Origin: CAZFJG01 sp964410915
GTDB lineage: Bacteria > Synergistota > Synergistia > Synergistales > JAFGMB01
DNA length: 64,000 nt
Direction: 5' to 3'
Assembly (NCBI GenBank): GCA_964410915.1
Contig: CAYPIU010000002.1
Location: 1-64,000 of the forward strand
Shown: one piece after another, positions 28,613 to 37,552 of the stretch
Layout of the letters: each line of letters starts with the position of its first letter
Numbering within the stretch: the first letter of the stretch is position 1
The notes under the pieces: model-generated
The model's input: only the letters and a program-made list of their open reading frames with translations
Told to the model about the DNA's origin: nothing
Database searches by the model: none
Program-made: the position numbers and the translations under genes

Positions 28613-29290
28613 TTAACATTCGATCTCTCTCATATGGAGAGAGTCTTTCTCAAGTGAAATAATAACCGGTTTCCCCCAGAGATTACTCTGGTGATTGATC
28701 ACAGTACTGAGCTTTCCTCCCAGCCTGACCTGTTTTGCCTCGAAACAATTGCAAGTAATGACGTTTTCCTCATCTGATTCATATCCTGCATGCAAAAGCC
28801 CCTTCAGTTTACCAAATACGGAAATGTTGCCTGTTGCAAGTATCTCTGCACCATCATTAACATGTCCGATAACTATAACATCTCCGTGATGTTCTATTCT
28901 TTGCCCAGACCTCAGCGAGTTTTTAATTATCAGAGCTTCTTTACCTTTACCTGAAGATCTCATTGCAGGCGTATCGTTTTCTGAAGATTTTAAAGCAAGT
29001 TTCCTGAATAAGTTTAGAGTCTCAGTATCCTTACTTAACCAGCTACCTACTTTTAGATCGTATTTAAGGATAAAATCATTAATAAAACATGATAACAACT
29101 CAAACGTTACATTTCTTTGATTGAAGTCAACGATAATCCCCACGTTGGAAAGGAGGCCTTCAGCTTCCTCAATGATCTTTTCCATCCCCCGCCATAAATC
29201 ATCATGTTCCATATCAGCAGGTATAACAAGTTTAAGAAAACCTCCGGTTCCCTTTAGAGATATTTTGTTGTCATCGTAATTGTTATTCAA
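28613..29290 (-). CDS. minC: Septum site-determining protein MinC
   Basis: A 225-residue FtsZ polymerisation inhibitor. The C-terminal beta-helix domain is clear (RSGQRIEHHGDVIVIGHVNDGAEI, then GNISVFGKLKGLLHAG), with the RSGQ motif used in MinD binding. The N-terminal domain is less conserved, as usual. The start is TTG at 29290 with GGGGGAG about five bases upstream. It is the first gene of minCDE, 23 nt after mrdA. Confidence 0.95.
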   Translation of the reverse strand: MNNNYDDNKISLKGTGGFLKLVIPADMEHDDLWRGMEKIIEEAEGLLSNVGIIVDFNQRNVTFELLSCFINDFILKYDLKVGSWLSKDTETLNLFRKLALKSSENDTPAMRSSGKGKEALIIKNSLRSGQRIEHHGDVIVIGHVNDGAEILATGNISVFGKLKGLLHAGYESDEENVITCNCFEAKQVRLGGKLSTVINHQSNLWGKPVIISLEKDSLHMREIEC

Positions 29291-29313
29291 AGTTTCTCCC
29301 CCTTTGGGAAATA

Positions 29314-31041
29314 TCAGTTACTGCCATGCTTTACCAGATATGCAAGAAGTTCCCCACCTACAGGGGAAGCAACAGAACCTCCATGTTCTCCCGCTTCGAG
29401 AATTATTGCCACTGCATATCTGGGGTCTTTTACAGGGGCATAACCTGCAAAAAGAGCATGATCAAGGCCATGCGGATTTTGACATGTGCCAGTTTTACCT
29501 GAAATAGAAACACCGAATTCGCCTGCGTAGGTAGCAGTACCATCTTCAACTACTCTTTCCAAAGCTTTACAAATTATTTCCAGATTCGAATCGGTAATTT
29601 CAATTTTACGAGAATCCTCTTCATTCCTGACTAACCGTGGGACTAACATTCTTCCTCCATTCGCCAACGCAGCATACATTCTTACAATCTGTAAAGGGGT
29701 CATCAAGAGGAAGCCCTGACCGATGGAATAGTTAACTGTATCGCCTGGATACCACTTCTCACCAATATTCTTTCTTTTCCACTTCCTGTCAATGATGCTG
29801 CCCGCTTTTTCTCCGGTTAGATTTATACCGGTCTTTTCACCAATTCCAAAGGATGTTGCCCAATCAGAGAGAACATCTATACCTGTTTTTAACCCAACCT
29901 GGTAAAAATATACATCACATGAATCTTTTATCGCAGATATCATGTTAACATTTCCATGTCCATATTTCTTCCAGCACCTGAACTTTCTGTTACCCAGTGT
30001 AAAACTGCCATTACAGTAATAACTTGTTCTTGTATCAGCTGTTTTTTCCTCAAGAGCCGCAAGTGCCACGACAGGCTTGAAGACTGAACCTGGAGGATAG
30101 AGACCACTGATTGCACGGTTCATCAATGGTCTATCTCTGTTGACTGAGAGCAGCCTCCATTCTTCAGGGGATATTCCCCTTGCCATGGGATTATTATCAT
30201 AAGCAGGTGATGAATAAAGGACAAGAACATCTCCATTTGTTACATCAACAGCAACAGCTGCTCCCTTAAAATTTTCAAAGTGGCGTGCAACAAGCATCTG
30301 AGCTCCCAGGTCAATGGTAAGGTCGAGATCGTTACCTGGTAAGGGAGGATTAAACTCAAGTGTCTGAACTTTCCTCCCTCTTGCATCAACCTCAAGGACC
30401 TGCTTGCCCGGACTGCCCTTCAGAACTTGTTCATAAGCTTTTTCTACCCCGTCTTTCCCAATAATGTCACCGCCTCGATAATTACCTTCAGTATCAACAA
30501 GCTCTTTCTGGTTGATCTCGGAAACATAACCAAGTATATGCGAGACCATGGCACCAGCGGGATATGTTCTTCTGCTCACCTGCATTGGGAACAACTGTTT
30601 TGGGAAACGGGGATCACTTATAATATCTGTCATTTGACTTAACGTCAGATCACTTACCAGTGTTACGGCCCTGTAAGGAACAAGGAATTGCTCATTTATT
30701 GACTTTTCGATCTGTAATTCTGACAATGGAAGACCATGGCTTACAAAAACATCCTTTACTTGCGGAATTAGGTCATGAGTTCGTATATCAAGAGGGTATC
30801 CCATTATACTGAACGAATGTACATCAAGGGCAAGGGGGACTCCATTCCTGTCAAAGATCTCCCCTCTATCAGCAGGAAGCCTCAGGATCCTGAGGCGATT
30901 TTCTGAGGCAAGTTCTACATACTTGTCCGTTTTGAAAACCTGAAAGAAATATAGAGAGAATAATAACATTAGAAATAAAAGGGACATTGAGTAAAGACAT
31001 AGAGTAAGCCTTCTATCAACCTGTTCTCTATGATCAGGCAT
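29314..31041 (-). CDS. mrdA: Penicillin-binding protein 2 (elongation transpeptidase)
   Basis: A roughly 575-residue class B PBP that cross-links peptidoglycan with RodA. It has one N-terminal membrane anchor (LLFLMLLFSLYFFQVF), a dimerisation/pedestal domain starting RLPADRGEIFDRNGVPLA, the active-site SVFK at about residue 318, SCD in place of SxN (normal for PBP2) and KTG in GKTGTCQ near 514. An upstream TTG (31077) lies inside mreD, so the ATG at 31041, which still overlaps the mreD end slightly, is preferred. The Shine-Dalgarno is weak, suggesting coupling to mreD. Confidence 0.96.
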   Translation of the reverse strand: MPDHREQVDRRLTLCLYSMSLLFLMLLFSLYFFQVFKTDKYVELASENRLRILRLPADRGEIFDRNGVPLALDVHSFSIMGYPLDIRTHDLIPQVKDVFVSHGLPLSELQIEKSINEQFLVPYRAVTLVSDLTLSQMTDIISDPRFPKQLFPMQVSRRTYPAGAMVSHILGYVSEINQKELVDTEGNYRGGDIIGKDGVEKAYEQVLKGSPGKQVLEVDARGRKVQTLEFNPPLPGNDLDLTIDLGAQMLVARHFENFKGAAVAVDVTNGDVLVLYSSPAYDNNPMARGISPEEWRLLSVNRDRPLMNRAISGLYPPGSVFKPVVALAALEEKTADTRTSYYCNGSFTLGNRKFRCWKKYGHGNVNMISAIKDSCDVYFYQVGLKTGIDVLSDWATSFGIGEKTGINLTGEKAGSIIDRKWKRKNIGEKWYPGDTVNYSIGQGFLLMTPLQIVRMYAALANGGRMLVPRLVRNEEDSRKIEITDSNLEIICKALERVVEDGTATYAGEFGVSISGKTGTCQNPHGLDHALFAGYAPVKDPRYAVAIILEAGEHGGSVASPVGGELLAYLVKHGSN

Positions 31042-31495
31042 TATCAGAGGCCACTTTCCTGGAATGGAATACAGCAAATATTACCAGGACAGGGATAATG
31101 CAAGCCTGCTGTATCATAAAAGCCTGGAACAAAAGATCCCTCCCCATTCCCCAGACAACCAAGCGGGCCAGGGATACGAAAAAAATGGGAAACCATATGA
31201 AAAAAGAAAGCATAAAGCCAGTCTTTCCTGTATCCGGAATAAAACTCCACACCCATCTCGCCATAATAAGACCTGATACGTATATACCTGAAGTCAATCC
31301 AATTAAACCTGTCCATCTGATATCCCACAAAAGCCCTCCTGCAAAAGCAATCCACAGGAAAAAGATAAAACTCTCTTCCGTTGAAAGAGACCTGTAAAGA
31401 AGGAAGAGGAGAAAATACTCAGGTACAAGTATATTTCCAGCCAGAAAAACCTGTAGAAAGTCCTGGAGGAACCAGAAACAAAGGTATGACATCAA
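31034..31495 (-). CDS. mreD: Rod shape-determining membrane protein MreD
   Basis: A 153-residue integral membrane protein with about five hydrophobic segments and a conserved GLLWDIRWTGLIGLTSGIYV stretch typical of MreD. It links MreC to the lipid II and PBP2/RodA machinery at the inner membrane. It overlaps mreC by 4 nt and mrdA by 8 nt. Sequence conservation in this family is low, so the name rests on topology plus its position between mreC and mrdA. Confidence 0.9.
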   Translation of the reverse strand: MMSYLCFWFLQDFLQVFLAGNILVPEYFLLFLLYRSLSTEESFIFFLWIAFAGGLLWDIRWTGLIGLTSGIYVSGLIMARWVWSFIPDTGKTGFMLSFFIWFPIFFVSLARLVVWGMGRDLLFQAFMIQQACIIPVLVIFAVFHSRKVASDNA

Positions 31496-32277
31496 TTAAC
31501 GTTCTCCTCGTATGAAATTGCTGATACCTCATACAATCTCGAAAGGTCAGCCTTCATTTCCAGCGGTATAGCCTTTGCCCCACCAAGATAATAGCTGTCA
31601 GTTCCGGAAATAGTACCTATTGGGATACCCGGAGGTGACATATCATTTACTATAGCTGTACTGACCGTCATTCCCTCTGATGCATTTGAGTTATCAGGCA
31701 GATAAAGCAACCATATATCCCCCATGTCATCCCCTGCCACAACTGCTACTTCTCGTGTTTCTTCCACCACTGCAGGTACAAGGAGAGAGGAAGAACTGAT
31801 CAGTTCAACCCATGAAAAGCTTTTTTCAACCGCGGCGATCCGTCCAACTAAAGCTCCGTCCTGAAGCACCAGTTGACCCGGTACGAGACCATCGGAAAGA
31901 CCCTTATTGATCCTGAATTCAGACCACCAGCTTGAAGGTGCCCTGAACGTTACCCTCGCACTATCTGAAGACTGATCAATCTGCCTCGCCAAAGAAACAG
32001 CCTCAGAGATATTAAGTTTTGTCCTGAGATGAGTATTTTCCTCTTCAAGGATCCTTACTCGGGAATAAAGCCTGTCTTTACTGTGGAACCACATACTGAG
32101 ATCTATTATACCCTCTCTTAGTTTACGGACGGGATATTCTGGAATATTAAGAATTCTTGTTGACATATCTGCTACCACTCCGCCATATTTCAATTGCGAT
32201 GAAAATACAAGCAATAAAAGACTGATCAATATTGCACAAAGTCCATGAATCCACTGCTTTTCTATCTCATTGATCAC
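31492..32277 (-). CDS. mreC: Rod shape-determining protein MreC
   Basis: A 261-residue bitopic protein with one N-terminal membrane span (LCAILISLLLLVFS). A coiled-coil region follows (RVRILEEENTHLRTKLN), then a two-barrel periplasmic domain containing GLVPGQLVLQDGALVGRIAAV. MreC activates PBP2/RodA during elongation. The start is GTG at 32277, ten bases after GGAG, and the end overlaps mreD (ATGA). Confidence 0.95.
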   Translation of the reverse strand: MINEIEKQWIHGLCAILISLLLLVFSSQLKYGGVVADMSTRILNIPEYPVRKLREGIIDLSMWFHSKDRLYSRVRILEEENTHLRTKLNISEAVSLARQIDQSSDSARVTFRAPSSWWSEFRINKGLSDGLVPGQLVLQDGALVGRIAAVEKSFSWVELISSSSLLVPAVVEETREVAVVAGDDMGDIWLLYLPDNSNASEGMTVSTAIVNDMSPPGIPIGTISGTDSYYLGGAKAIPLEMKADLSRLYEVSAISYEENVN

Positions 32278-32311
32278 TTTGAATAATCTCCAGTCTTAGC
32301 TATATATTAAA

Positions 32312-33364
32312 TTACATGGAAGATCTGTTTACTGACATTAAAACTTTTTTCATTTCATCAAGGTTATCCAGGATCTTACCAACTCCTCTGGCAACGGAAA
32401 GAAGCGGTTCTTCAGCCACAATAACGGGTGAATTCAGATTTCTCGCCATTCTCTCATTTAAACCATAAAGCTGGCTTACACCACCAGTAAGAATAACACC
32501 CTGGTCTACAATATCTCTTGAAAGTTCCGGAGGGGTTTTTTCGAGGGCAACTTTTACCATATCCTCTATTTTGAGGATTATTGGATTAATTGCTTCCCTT
32601 ACCTCCACAGATGACACTTTTTCAGCTTTTGGAAGCCCGTTTGCAAGGTCCCTGCCTTTTACATAAACTTCCTTCTCCTCATCAAGCGGAAGAGAAGATC
32701 CTATCTCGATCTTTATCTGCTCTGCACTTGCCTCTCCAACAAGCAAGCCATGATTCTGTCTCAACATGGTCAATATGGCATCATCCATATTATTACCTGC
32801 TGACCTTATACTGTTACTTACCACTACACCACCCATTGATAGAACTGCAACTTCACTCGTACCTCCACCAATATCAAGGATCATGCTCCCTCTCGGTTCC
32901 TGTATGGGAAGCCCTACTCCCAGTGCTGAAGCTATCGGCTCTTCGACAACATAGGCTTCCCTCGCTCCGGCACCAAGAGTGGCATCTATTACAGACCTTC
33001 TCTCCACCTCTGTTATCTCTGCTGGTACTGAAATAACAACCCTGGAATGTGAAAGGGCTTTATTTTCACTGACCTTCATTAGAAAATGCCTGATTAAAGC
33101 CTCAGTCATCTCAAAGTTTGCTATTACTCCATCCTGAATGGGTTGGAGAGTTCTTACACCCTGGGGGGTCTTACCTCTCATGAGACTTGCATCTCTTCCA
33201 ACAGCGATAATGTCATAATTTCCACTGTTCTGCCTTTTTCTTACAGCTACAGAGGAAGGCTCATTAAATACTATCCCCTGTCCACTAACATAAATAACAG
33301 TATTGCAAGTTCCAAGATCTATTCCTACATCTGAACCAAAAATTCCCGAAAATAACCTGAACAC
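32312..33364 (-). CDS. mreB: Actin-like cell shape protein MreB
   Basis: A 350-residue bacterial actin that guides elongasome movement. Nucleotide-binding motifs include DVGIDLGTCNTVIYV, MILDIGGGTSEVAVLSMGG and GVILTGGVSQLYGL. The N-terminal MFRLFSGIFG may act as a membrane-binding helix. The start is GTG. It is the first mre gene, 28 nt after radC, an order (radC-mreBCD) common in Firmicutes. Confidence 0.97.
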   Translation of the reverse strand: MFRLFSGIFGSDVGIDLGTCNTVIYVSGQGIVFNEPSSVAVRKRQNSGNYDIIAVGRDASLMRGKTPQGVRTLQPIQDGVIANFEMTEALIRHFLMKVSENKALSHSRVVISVPAEITEVERRSVIDATLGAGAREAYVVEEPIASALGVGLPIQEPRGSMILDIGGGTSEVAVLSMGGVVVSNSIRSAGNNMDDAILTMLRQNHGLLVGEASAEQIKIEIGSSLPLDEEKEVYVKGRDLANGLPKAEKVSSVEVREAINPIILKIEDMVKVALEKTPPELSRDIVDQGVILTGGVSQLYGLNERMARNLNSPVIVAEEPLLSVARGVGKILDNLDEMKKVLMSVNRSSM

Positions 33365-33392
33365 CTGGCCTCACTCACCTTCTGGTTAAATG

Positions 33393-34070
33393 TTAATCAT
33401 TTTTATTACCGCATATTCTTTTGAGTTTCCCACAACTTACAACAAAATGTCCAAAGAATTGTATGTCCAGTATCCTGAATTGTCTACAGAGAAATTCCGT
33501 TACCATTACATCTTCCCTGCTTGCTTCAAGTGTACCATCGGGATGATTGTGCAGGACGGCTGCCCCTTTTGCTCCAAGACGCACTGCCCGCTTGAGAAGA
33601 AATCCACTGTCGATAAAAGCCCCCTCGGTACCTCCAAAGGAAACTCTGTCCTCATCGATAACATGCTTGTTTATATCAAGATAAACAGCAACAAAGAATT
33701 CTCTTTGCTCATAACGCAGTTTTTCACTCCAGTTCTTCAGACTTTCTTTAAGCGAAGTAAAGGATCTCCCCTCAGAATCAGAATCAAAAGCCATCCTTTT
33801 TCCAAGTTCCAGTGAAGCACTCAAAGCCGCAGCCTTAGCATGACCTATACCCGGTATTGTAGCAAATTCACTTGCAGAGGAAACACAGAGACGGTTCAGA
33901 TCTCCCCCATATTCTTTAACAATCGAGTCAGCTACCTCAAGGACATCTGTTTTGTGTACCCCTGTCCCCAATATTACTGCCACAAGCTCAGATAATGAAA
34001 GAGTTGACGGTCCGAGTCTGAACAACTTCTCCCTTGGCTTGTCATTCATGGGAAGTTCTGCAACTTTCAT
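33393..34070 (-). CDS. radC: RadC/JAB-domain protein
   Basis: A 225-residue protein with an N-terminal helix-hairpin-helix-like part (FATIPGIGHAKAAALSASLELGKR). The C-terminal JAMM metalloprotease-like domain has VLHNHPDGTLEASREDV, matching HxH...S..D. It was once linked to recombination repair, but its function is unresolved. It sits immediately upstream of mreB as in many genomes. The final DIQFFGHFVVS replaces the common LDHIIVG and is slightly divergent. Confidence 0.92.
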   Translation of the reverse strand: MKVAELPMNDKPREKLFRLGPSTLSLSELVAVILGTGVHKTDVLEVADSIVKEYGGDLNRLCVSSASEFATIPGIGHAKAAALSASLELGKRMAFDSDSEGRSFTSLKESLKNWSEKLRYEQREFFVAVYLDINKHVIDEDRVSFGGTEGAFIDSGFLLKRAVRLGAKGAAVLHNHPDGTLEASREDVMVTEFLCRQFRILDIQFFGHFVVSCGKLKRICGNKND

Positions 34071-34075
34071 TTTCT

Positions 34076-34717
34076 TTAACCCTTCGGCCAGAAGGGATTA
34101 ATTTTTCTTTCCCGGCCAATTGTTGTTTCGGGACCATGACCAGGCAATACATGCAAAGAATCTGGCAGGAGATCGAGTTTAGCAATTGAGTGGATCAGTT
34201 CTTCATGATCTCCTCCTGGTAAATCTGTTCTTCCGATACTTGATGCAAAAAGTGTATCACCGGAAACGAGAACTTCTTCATCACCCTCGGAAATATGAAA
34301 ACATACGCTACCAGCCGTATGTCCAGGAGTATGGATTACTTTGATAGTCATTCCACCTATATTGAGAATATCATTATCATTGATATCCATTGCATTTACA
34401 TGAGTACTGAAAGGAATGTCCATCCATTCAGATAAATTCTTATCAGGATCTGAGAGTTTCTCTCTATCATTGGGATGAATGTAAACACACGGAAATGAAA
34501 ATCCTTTATCATTGAGAAGGCCTTCTATGCCAAGAATATGATCAAGATGGCCATGCGTAAGCAATATAGCAATAAGCATTAAATCCCTTGATTTTATATA
34601 CTCGAGTAATTCTCCGGTATCACCACCAGGATCAACAAATATTGCATTCTGTCCTGAATCGGAAATAAGGTATCCGTTTGTCAACAGCGGACCAAGTGGA
34701 AATCGTTTATAGTTCAT
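34076..34717 (-). CDS. MBL-fold metallo-hydrolase (glyoxalase II-like)
   Basis: A 213-residue metallo-beta-lactamase-fold hydrolase. The metal motif THGHLDH (near 56), a second histidine in IHTPGHTAGSVCFH, an aspartate in VSGDTLFASSIGRTDL and a final LPGHGPETTIG follow the glyoxalase II-like pattern. The substrate is unknown; thioesters such as hydroxyacylglutathione analogues are plausible. The ATG at 34717 with GGAGAG is preferred over a TTG six bases upstream. It follows dtd, a common pairing in Firmicutes-like genomes. Confidence 0.88.
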   Translation of the reverse strand: MNYKRFPLGPLLTNGYLISDSGQNAIFVDPGGDTGELLEYIKSRDLMLIAILLTHGHLDHILGIEGLLNDKGFSFPCVYIHPNDREKLSDPDKNLSEWMDIPFSTHVNAMDINDNDILNIGGMTIKVIHTPGHTAGSVCFHISEGDEEVLVSGDTLFASSIGRTDLPGGDHEELIHSIAKLDLLPDSLHVLPGHGPETTIGRERKINPFWPKG

Positions 34718-34719
34718 TA

Positions 34720-35169
34720 TCAATCACTCTCCGGTGTATCAACAATAAGGGTAACTGGGCCGTCGTTACATATATTGACCTGCATATATGTCTGGAATAT
34801 GCCCGTTTCTACTTTTATATCCCTGCTCCTCAGTTGGTCAACGAAAAGATCATAAAGCCAGCTGGCATTTTCCGGACCAGCTGCCCTGATAAAGGAAGGC
34901 CTTCTTCCCTTTCTACAGTCTCCATAAAGAGTGAACTGTGATATTACAAGCATGGAACCATTTATGTCCTGAACTGAAAGATTAAGTTTTTCGTTTTCGT
35001 CTTCAAATATTCTCATAACAGATAACTTTTCTGCCAACCACACAGCATCTTTTTCAGTATCATCTTCCTTAACACCCAAGAGGATACAAAGTCCATTATT
35101 TATTTTTCCCACTTGTTTACCAGAAACCGTAACGTCTGCGTGTGTTACCCTCTGGACTACAGCTCTCAT
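34720..35169 (-). CDS. dtd: D-aminoacyl-tRNA deacylase
   Basis: A 149-residue DTD1-type enzyme that removes D-amino acids (and glycine from tRNA-Ala) mischarged onto tRNA. The hallmark SQFTLYGDCRKGRRPSF is intact. The usual second cross-subunit motif (often Gly-Pro-Val-Thr) is present as DGPVTLIVDTPE at the C-terminus. The start is MRAVVQRV, the family norm. It lies 6 nt after rel, the usual dtd neighbour. Confidence 0.97.
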   Translation of the reverse strand: MRAVVQRVTHADVTVSGKQVGKINNGLCILLGVKEDDTEKDAVWLAEKLSVMRIFEDENEKLNLSVQDINGSMLVISQFTLYGDCRKGRRPSFIRAAGPENASWLYDLFVDQLRSRDIKVETGIFQTYMQVNICNDGPVTLIVDTPESD

Positions 35170-35175
35170 AATTTC

Positions 35176-37476
35176 CTACCCCCTGAAAACAGATATAACG
35201 TTTTTAATATTGTTTAGTCTGGCAATAACCTGATAAAGATGTTCAAGGTTTCTGACACCTATTTCTATCTTCATTCTCACCTGATTATTTCCAACCACAT
35301 TAGCCTTCAGTGCTATAATATTACACTCTCCTGCCATAAGATTCTGGGCAACATCCGAAAACAGACCTGAACGATCGATCCCCTCAAGTCGCAATCGAGC
35401 ATGATATTTCCGATTCAAAACAGTTCCCCAGCTTACTTCAATAGTTCTTTCATCTGATGAGTTCTTAATATTAGGACAATCAGTCCTGTGTACAGTTATC
35501 CCGCGTGTCCGGGTACTGTATCCTATGATCTTGTCACCAGGAACAGGAAGGCAGCAGTTTGCCATATTCACGAACACACCTTCAGCACCTTCCACTATGA
35601 TGTCTGAGTCCTGTTTACCTGCACTTTTATTCTTAGCTTCTTCAGGTACCTCAATATCATGTTTTACCGACGAAATATGAGGCACAAAAGAAATGACTTT
35701 CTGAACAACAGTTGAAGCAGTAATATTACCTGATCCAATACTTATAAAAAGATCCTCGGATCCGGCATAACCCATATCCTTGGCAACTTTATTGAAAGCA
35801 GGAGTCATTTTCTCCATATCTATATCCCGGGAAAGATCTCTTTTACGAACTTCCCTGAGGAAAAGGTCTTTCCCTTTCTGGGAATGTCCTTCTCTTTCTT
35901 CCTTTGTTTTCTGCCGGAAATATGATCTTATCTTGGTCTTTGCCTTACTGCTTCTTGCGATCTTAAGCCAGTCAAGAGATGGAAAACCCTGAGGAGAAGT
36001 TATTATCTTTACGATATCGCCATTTTTGAGCTTGTAATCCATAGACACAATTCTGTTATTGACCATTGCTCCAACACATTTATGTCCAACTTCAGTATGC
36101 ACAGCATACGCAAAGTCTATTGGCGTTGAATCTACAGTGAGGTTGAAAACCTCCCCTTTAGGAGTAAAAACAAAAACTTCGTTAGAAAACACCTCTTCTT
36201 TCACCCTTTCAAGAAAATCGGAGGGTTTCCGGTCATCCTGTTCTCCTTCAAGAGCCTGACGTATCCAGGTAAGTTTTTCATCCAGTTGATCCGGCTTATG
36301 GTTACCACCTTTATATCTCCAGTGAGCGGCAATTCCATATTCTGCAAGCCAGTGCATCTCCCACGAACGGATCTGGACTTCAAGAGGTTCACCTGTAGGA
36401 CCAACAACGGTTGTGTGAAGAGACTGGTAGAGATTGTTCTTGGGATTGGCGATATAATCATCAAATTGCCCCGGTATAGGATTCCACATGGAATGAACTC
36501 TTCCAAGAACAGTGTAACAATCAGCTACAGAATTCACGACAACTCGAACCGCAAGCAGATCATAAAGCTGATCAATAGAAAGATGTTTTCTGTTCATCTT
36601 TTCATATATGCTATAAAAATGTTTGGCCCGGCCTTTTACACGGGCAGGAATATTGTCATTTTTCAAGCTGTTATTAAGCATTTCTATCGCATGATTGACA
36701 GTTTTCTCCCTTTCAGGAAGTTTCTGCCTTACTTTTCGCTTGATCTCATAATAAACATCCGGATTTGAAAATTTAAAAGCCAGATCTTCCAGCCCCCTCT
36801 TTACCTGATAAATTCCCATCCTGTGAGCAAGGGGTGCATATATCTCCAGGGTCTCCTTAGCTATCCGTTCCTGCTTGTCCTTTCGGAGTACACCAAGAGT
36901 TCGCATATTATGAAGACGATCTGCAAGCTTGATAAGAACTACACGAACATCTTTTGCCATTACAAGGAACATTTTCCTTAAATTCTCAGCCTGATAATCT
37001 TCAAAAGATTGAAAATGAAGTTTACCCAGTTTAGTAACTCCATCAACGAGTACATAAATCTCGTTTCCGAAAGTGGATATAAACTCATCTTCGGAAATAT
37101 CTGTATCTTCAAGTACATCATGTAAAAGGGAGGCACGAATTGTTGTAACATCAATTTCCATTTCTGCCAGAATAGATGCGACATTCAGACAATGAACAAT
37201 GTAGGGGTCTCCAGTAGAACGCTTTTGTTCACCATGTGCGTTCGCTGCGTAAACAAGTGATTCACCGATCAACTTAAGATCTTCTTTTTCAAGATATCGG
37301 GATATCTTTGACCAGACTTCATGCCATGCAAATTTTACAGCAACAGATCTCTGCTCCTGAGGAATTCGCCCCATAAAACTGTCACGAAGCTTTTTCAGCT
37401 CTCTTTTGACATTGACTTTTGATTCAGTTTGTACAGGCTGCTTAGCCCCGTGCTTTTCTTTATTCCTGTCCGGCAA
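35176..37476 (-). CDS. rel: RelA/SpoT-family (p)ppGpp synthetase/hydrolase
   Basis: A roughly 766-residue long stringent-response enzyme. The hydrolase domain is complete (HGEQKRSTGDPYIVH, LLHDVLEDT near 119, KLADRLHNMRTL). The synthetase domain follows (YDLLAVRVVV ... NPKNNLYQSLHTTVVG ... LEVQIRSWEM), then TGS (VFTPKGEVFNL) and ACT domains. The specificity motif reads QFDD (codons at 36457-36468) instead of the basic RxKD of bifunctional Rel proteins. A GTG at 37485 abuts the Shine-Dalgarno TAAGGGTGA, so a TTG at 37476 is the likelier start. Gene order recJ-rel-dtd is conserved in Firmicutes-like bacteria. Confidence 0.96.
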   Translation of the reverse strand: MPDRNKEKHGAKQPVQTESKVNVKRELKKLRDSFMGRIPQEQRSVAVKFAWHEVWSKISRYLEKEDLKLIGESLVYAANAHGEQKRSTGDPYIVHCLNVASILAEMEIDVTTIRASLLHDVLEDTDISEDEFISTFGNEIYVLVDGVTKLGKLHFQSFEDYQAENLRKMFLVMAKDVRVVLIKLADRLHNMRTLGVLRKDKQERIAKETLEIYAPLAHRMGIYQVKRGLEDLAFKFSNPDVYYEIKRKVRQKLPEREKTVNHAIEMLNNSLKNDNIPARVKGRAKHFYSIYEKMNRKHLSIDQLYDLLAVRVVVNSVADCYTVLGRVHSMWNPIPGQFDDYIANPKNNLYQSLHTTVVGPTGEPLEVQIRSWEMHWLAEYGIAAHWRYKGGNHKPDQLDEKLTWIRQALEGEQDDRKPSDFLERVKEEVFSNEVFVFTPKGEVFNLTVDSTPIDFAYAVHTEVGHKCVGAMVNNRIVSMDYKLKNGDIVKIITSPQGFPSLDWLKIARSSKAKTKIRSYFRQKTKEEREGHSQKGKDLFLREVRKRDLSRDIDMEKMTPAFNKVAKDMGYAGSEDLFISIGSGNITASTVVQKVISFVPHISSVKHDIEVPEEAKNKSAGKQDSDIIVEGAEGVFVNMANCCLPVPGDKIIGYSTRTRGITVHRTDCPNIKNSSDERTIEVSWGTVLNRKYHARLRLEGIDRSGLFSDVAQNLMAGECNIIALKANVVGNNQVRMKIEIGVRNLEHLYQVIARLNNIKNVISVFRG

Positions 37477-37552
37477 TATTTTCACCCTTAATCTGGAAGA
37501 ATATTTATTGCGGCTTTACTGGAAAATAAATCAAATTATCAACAATCCAATT

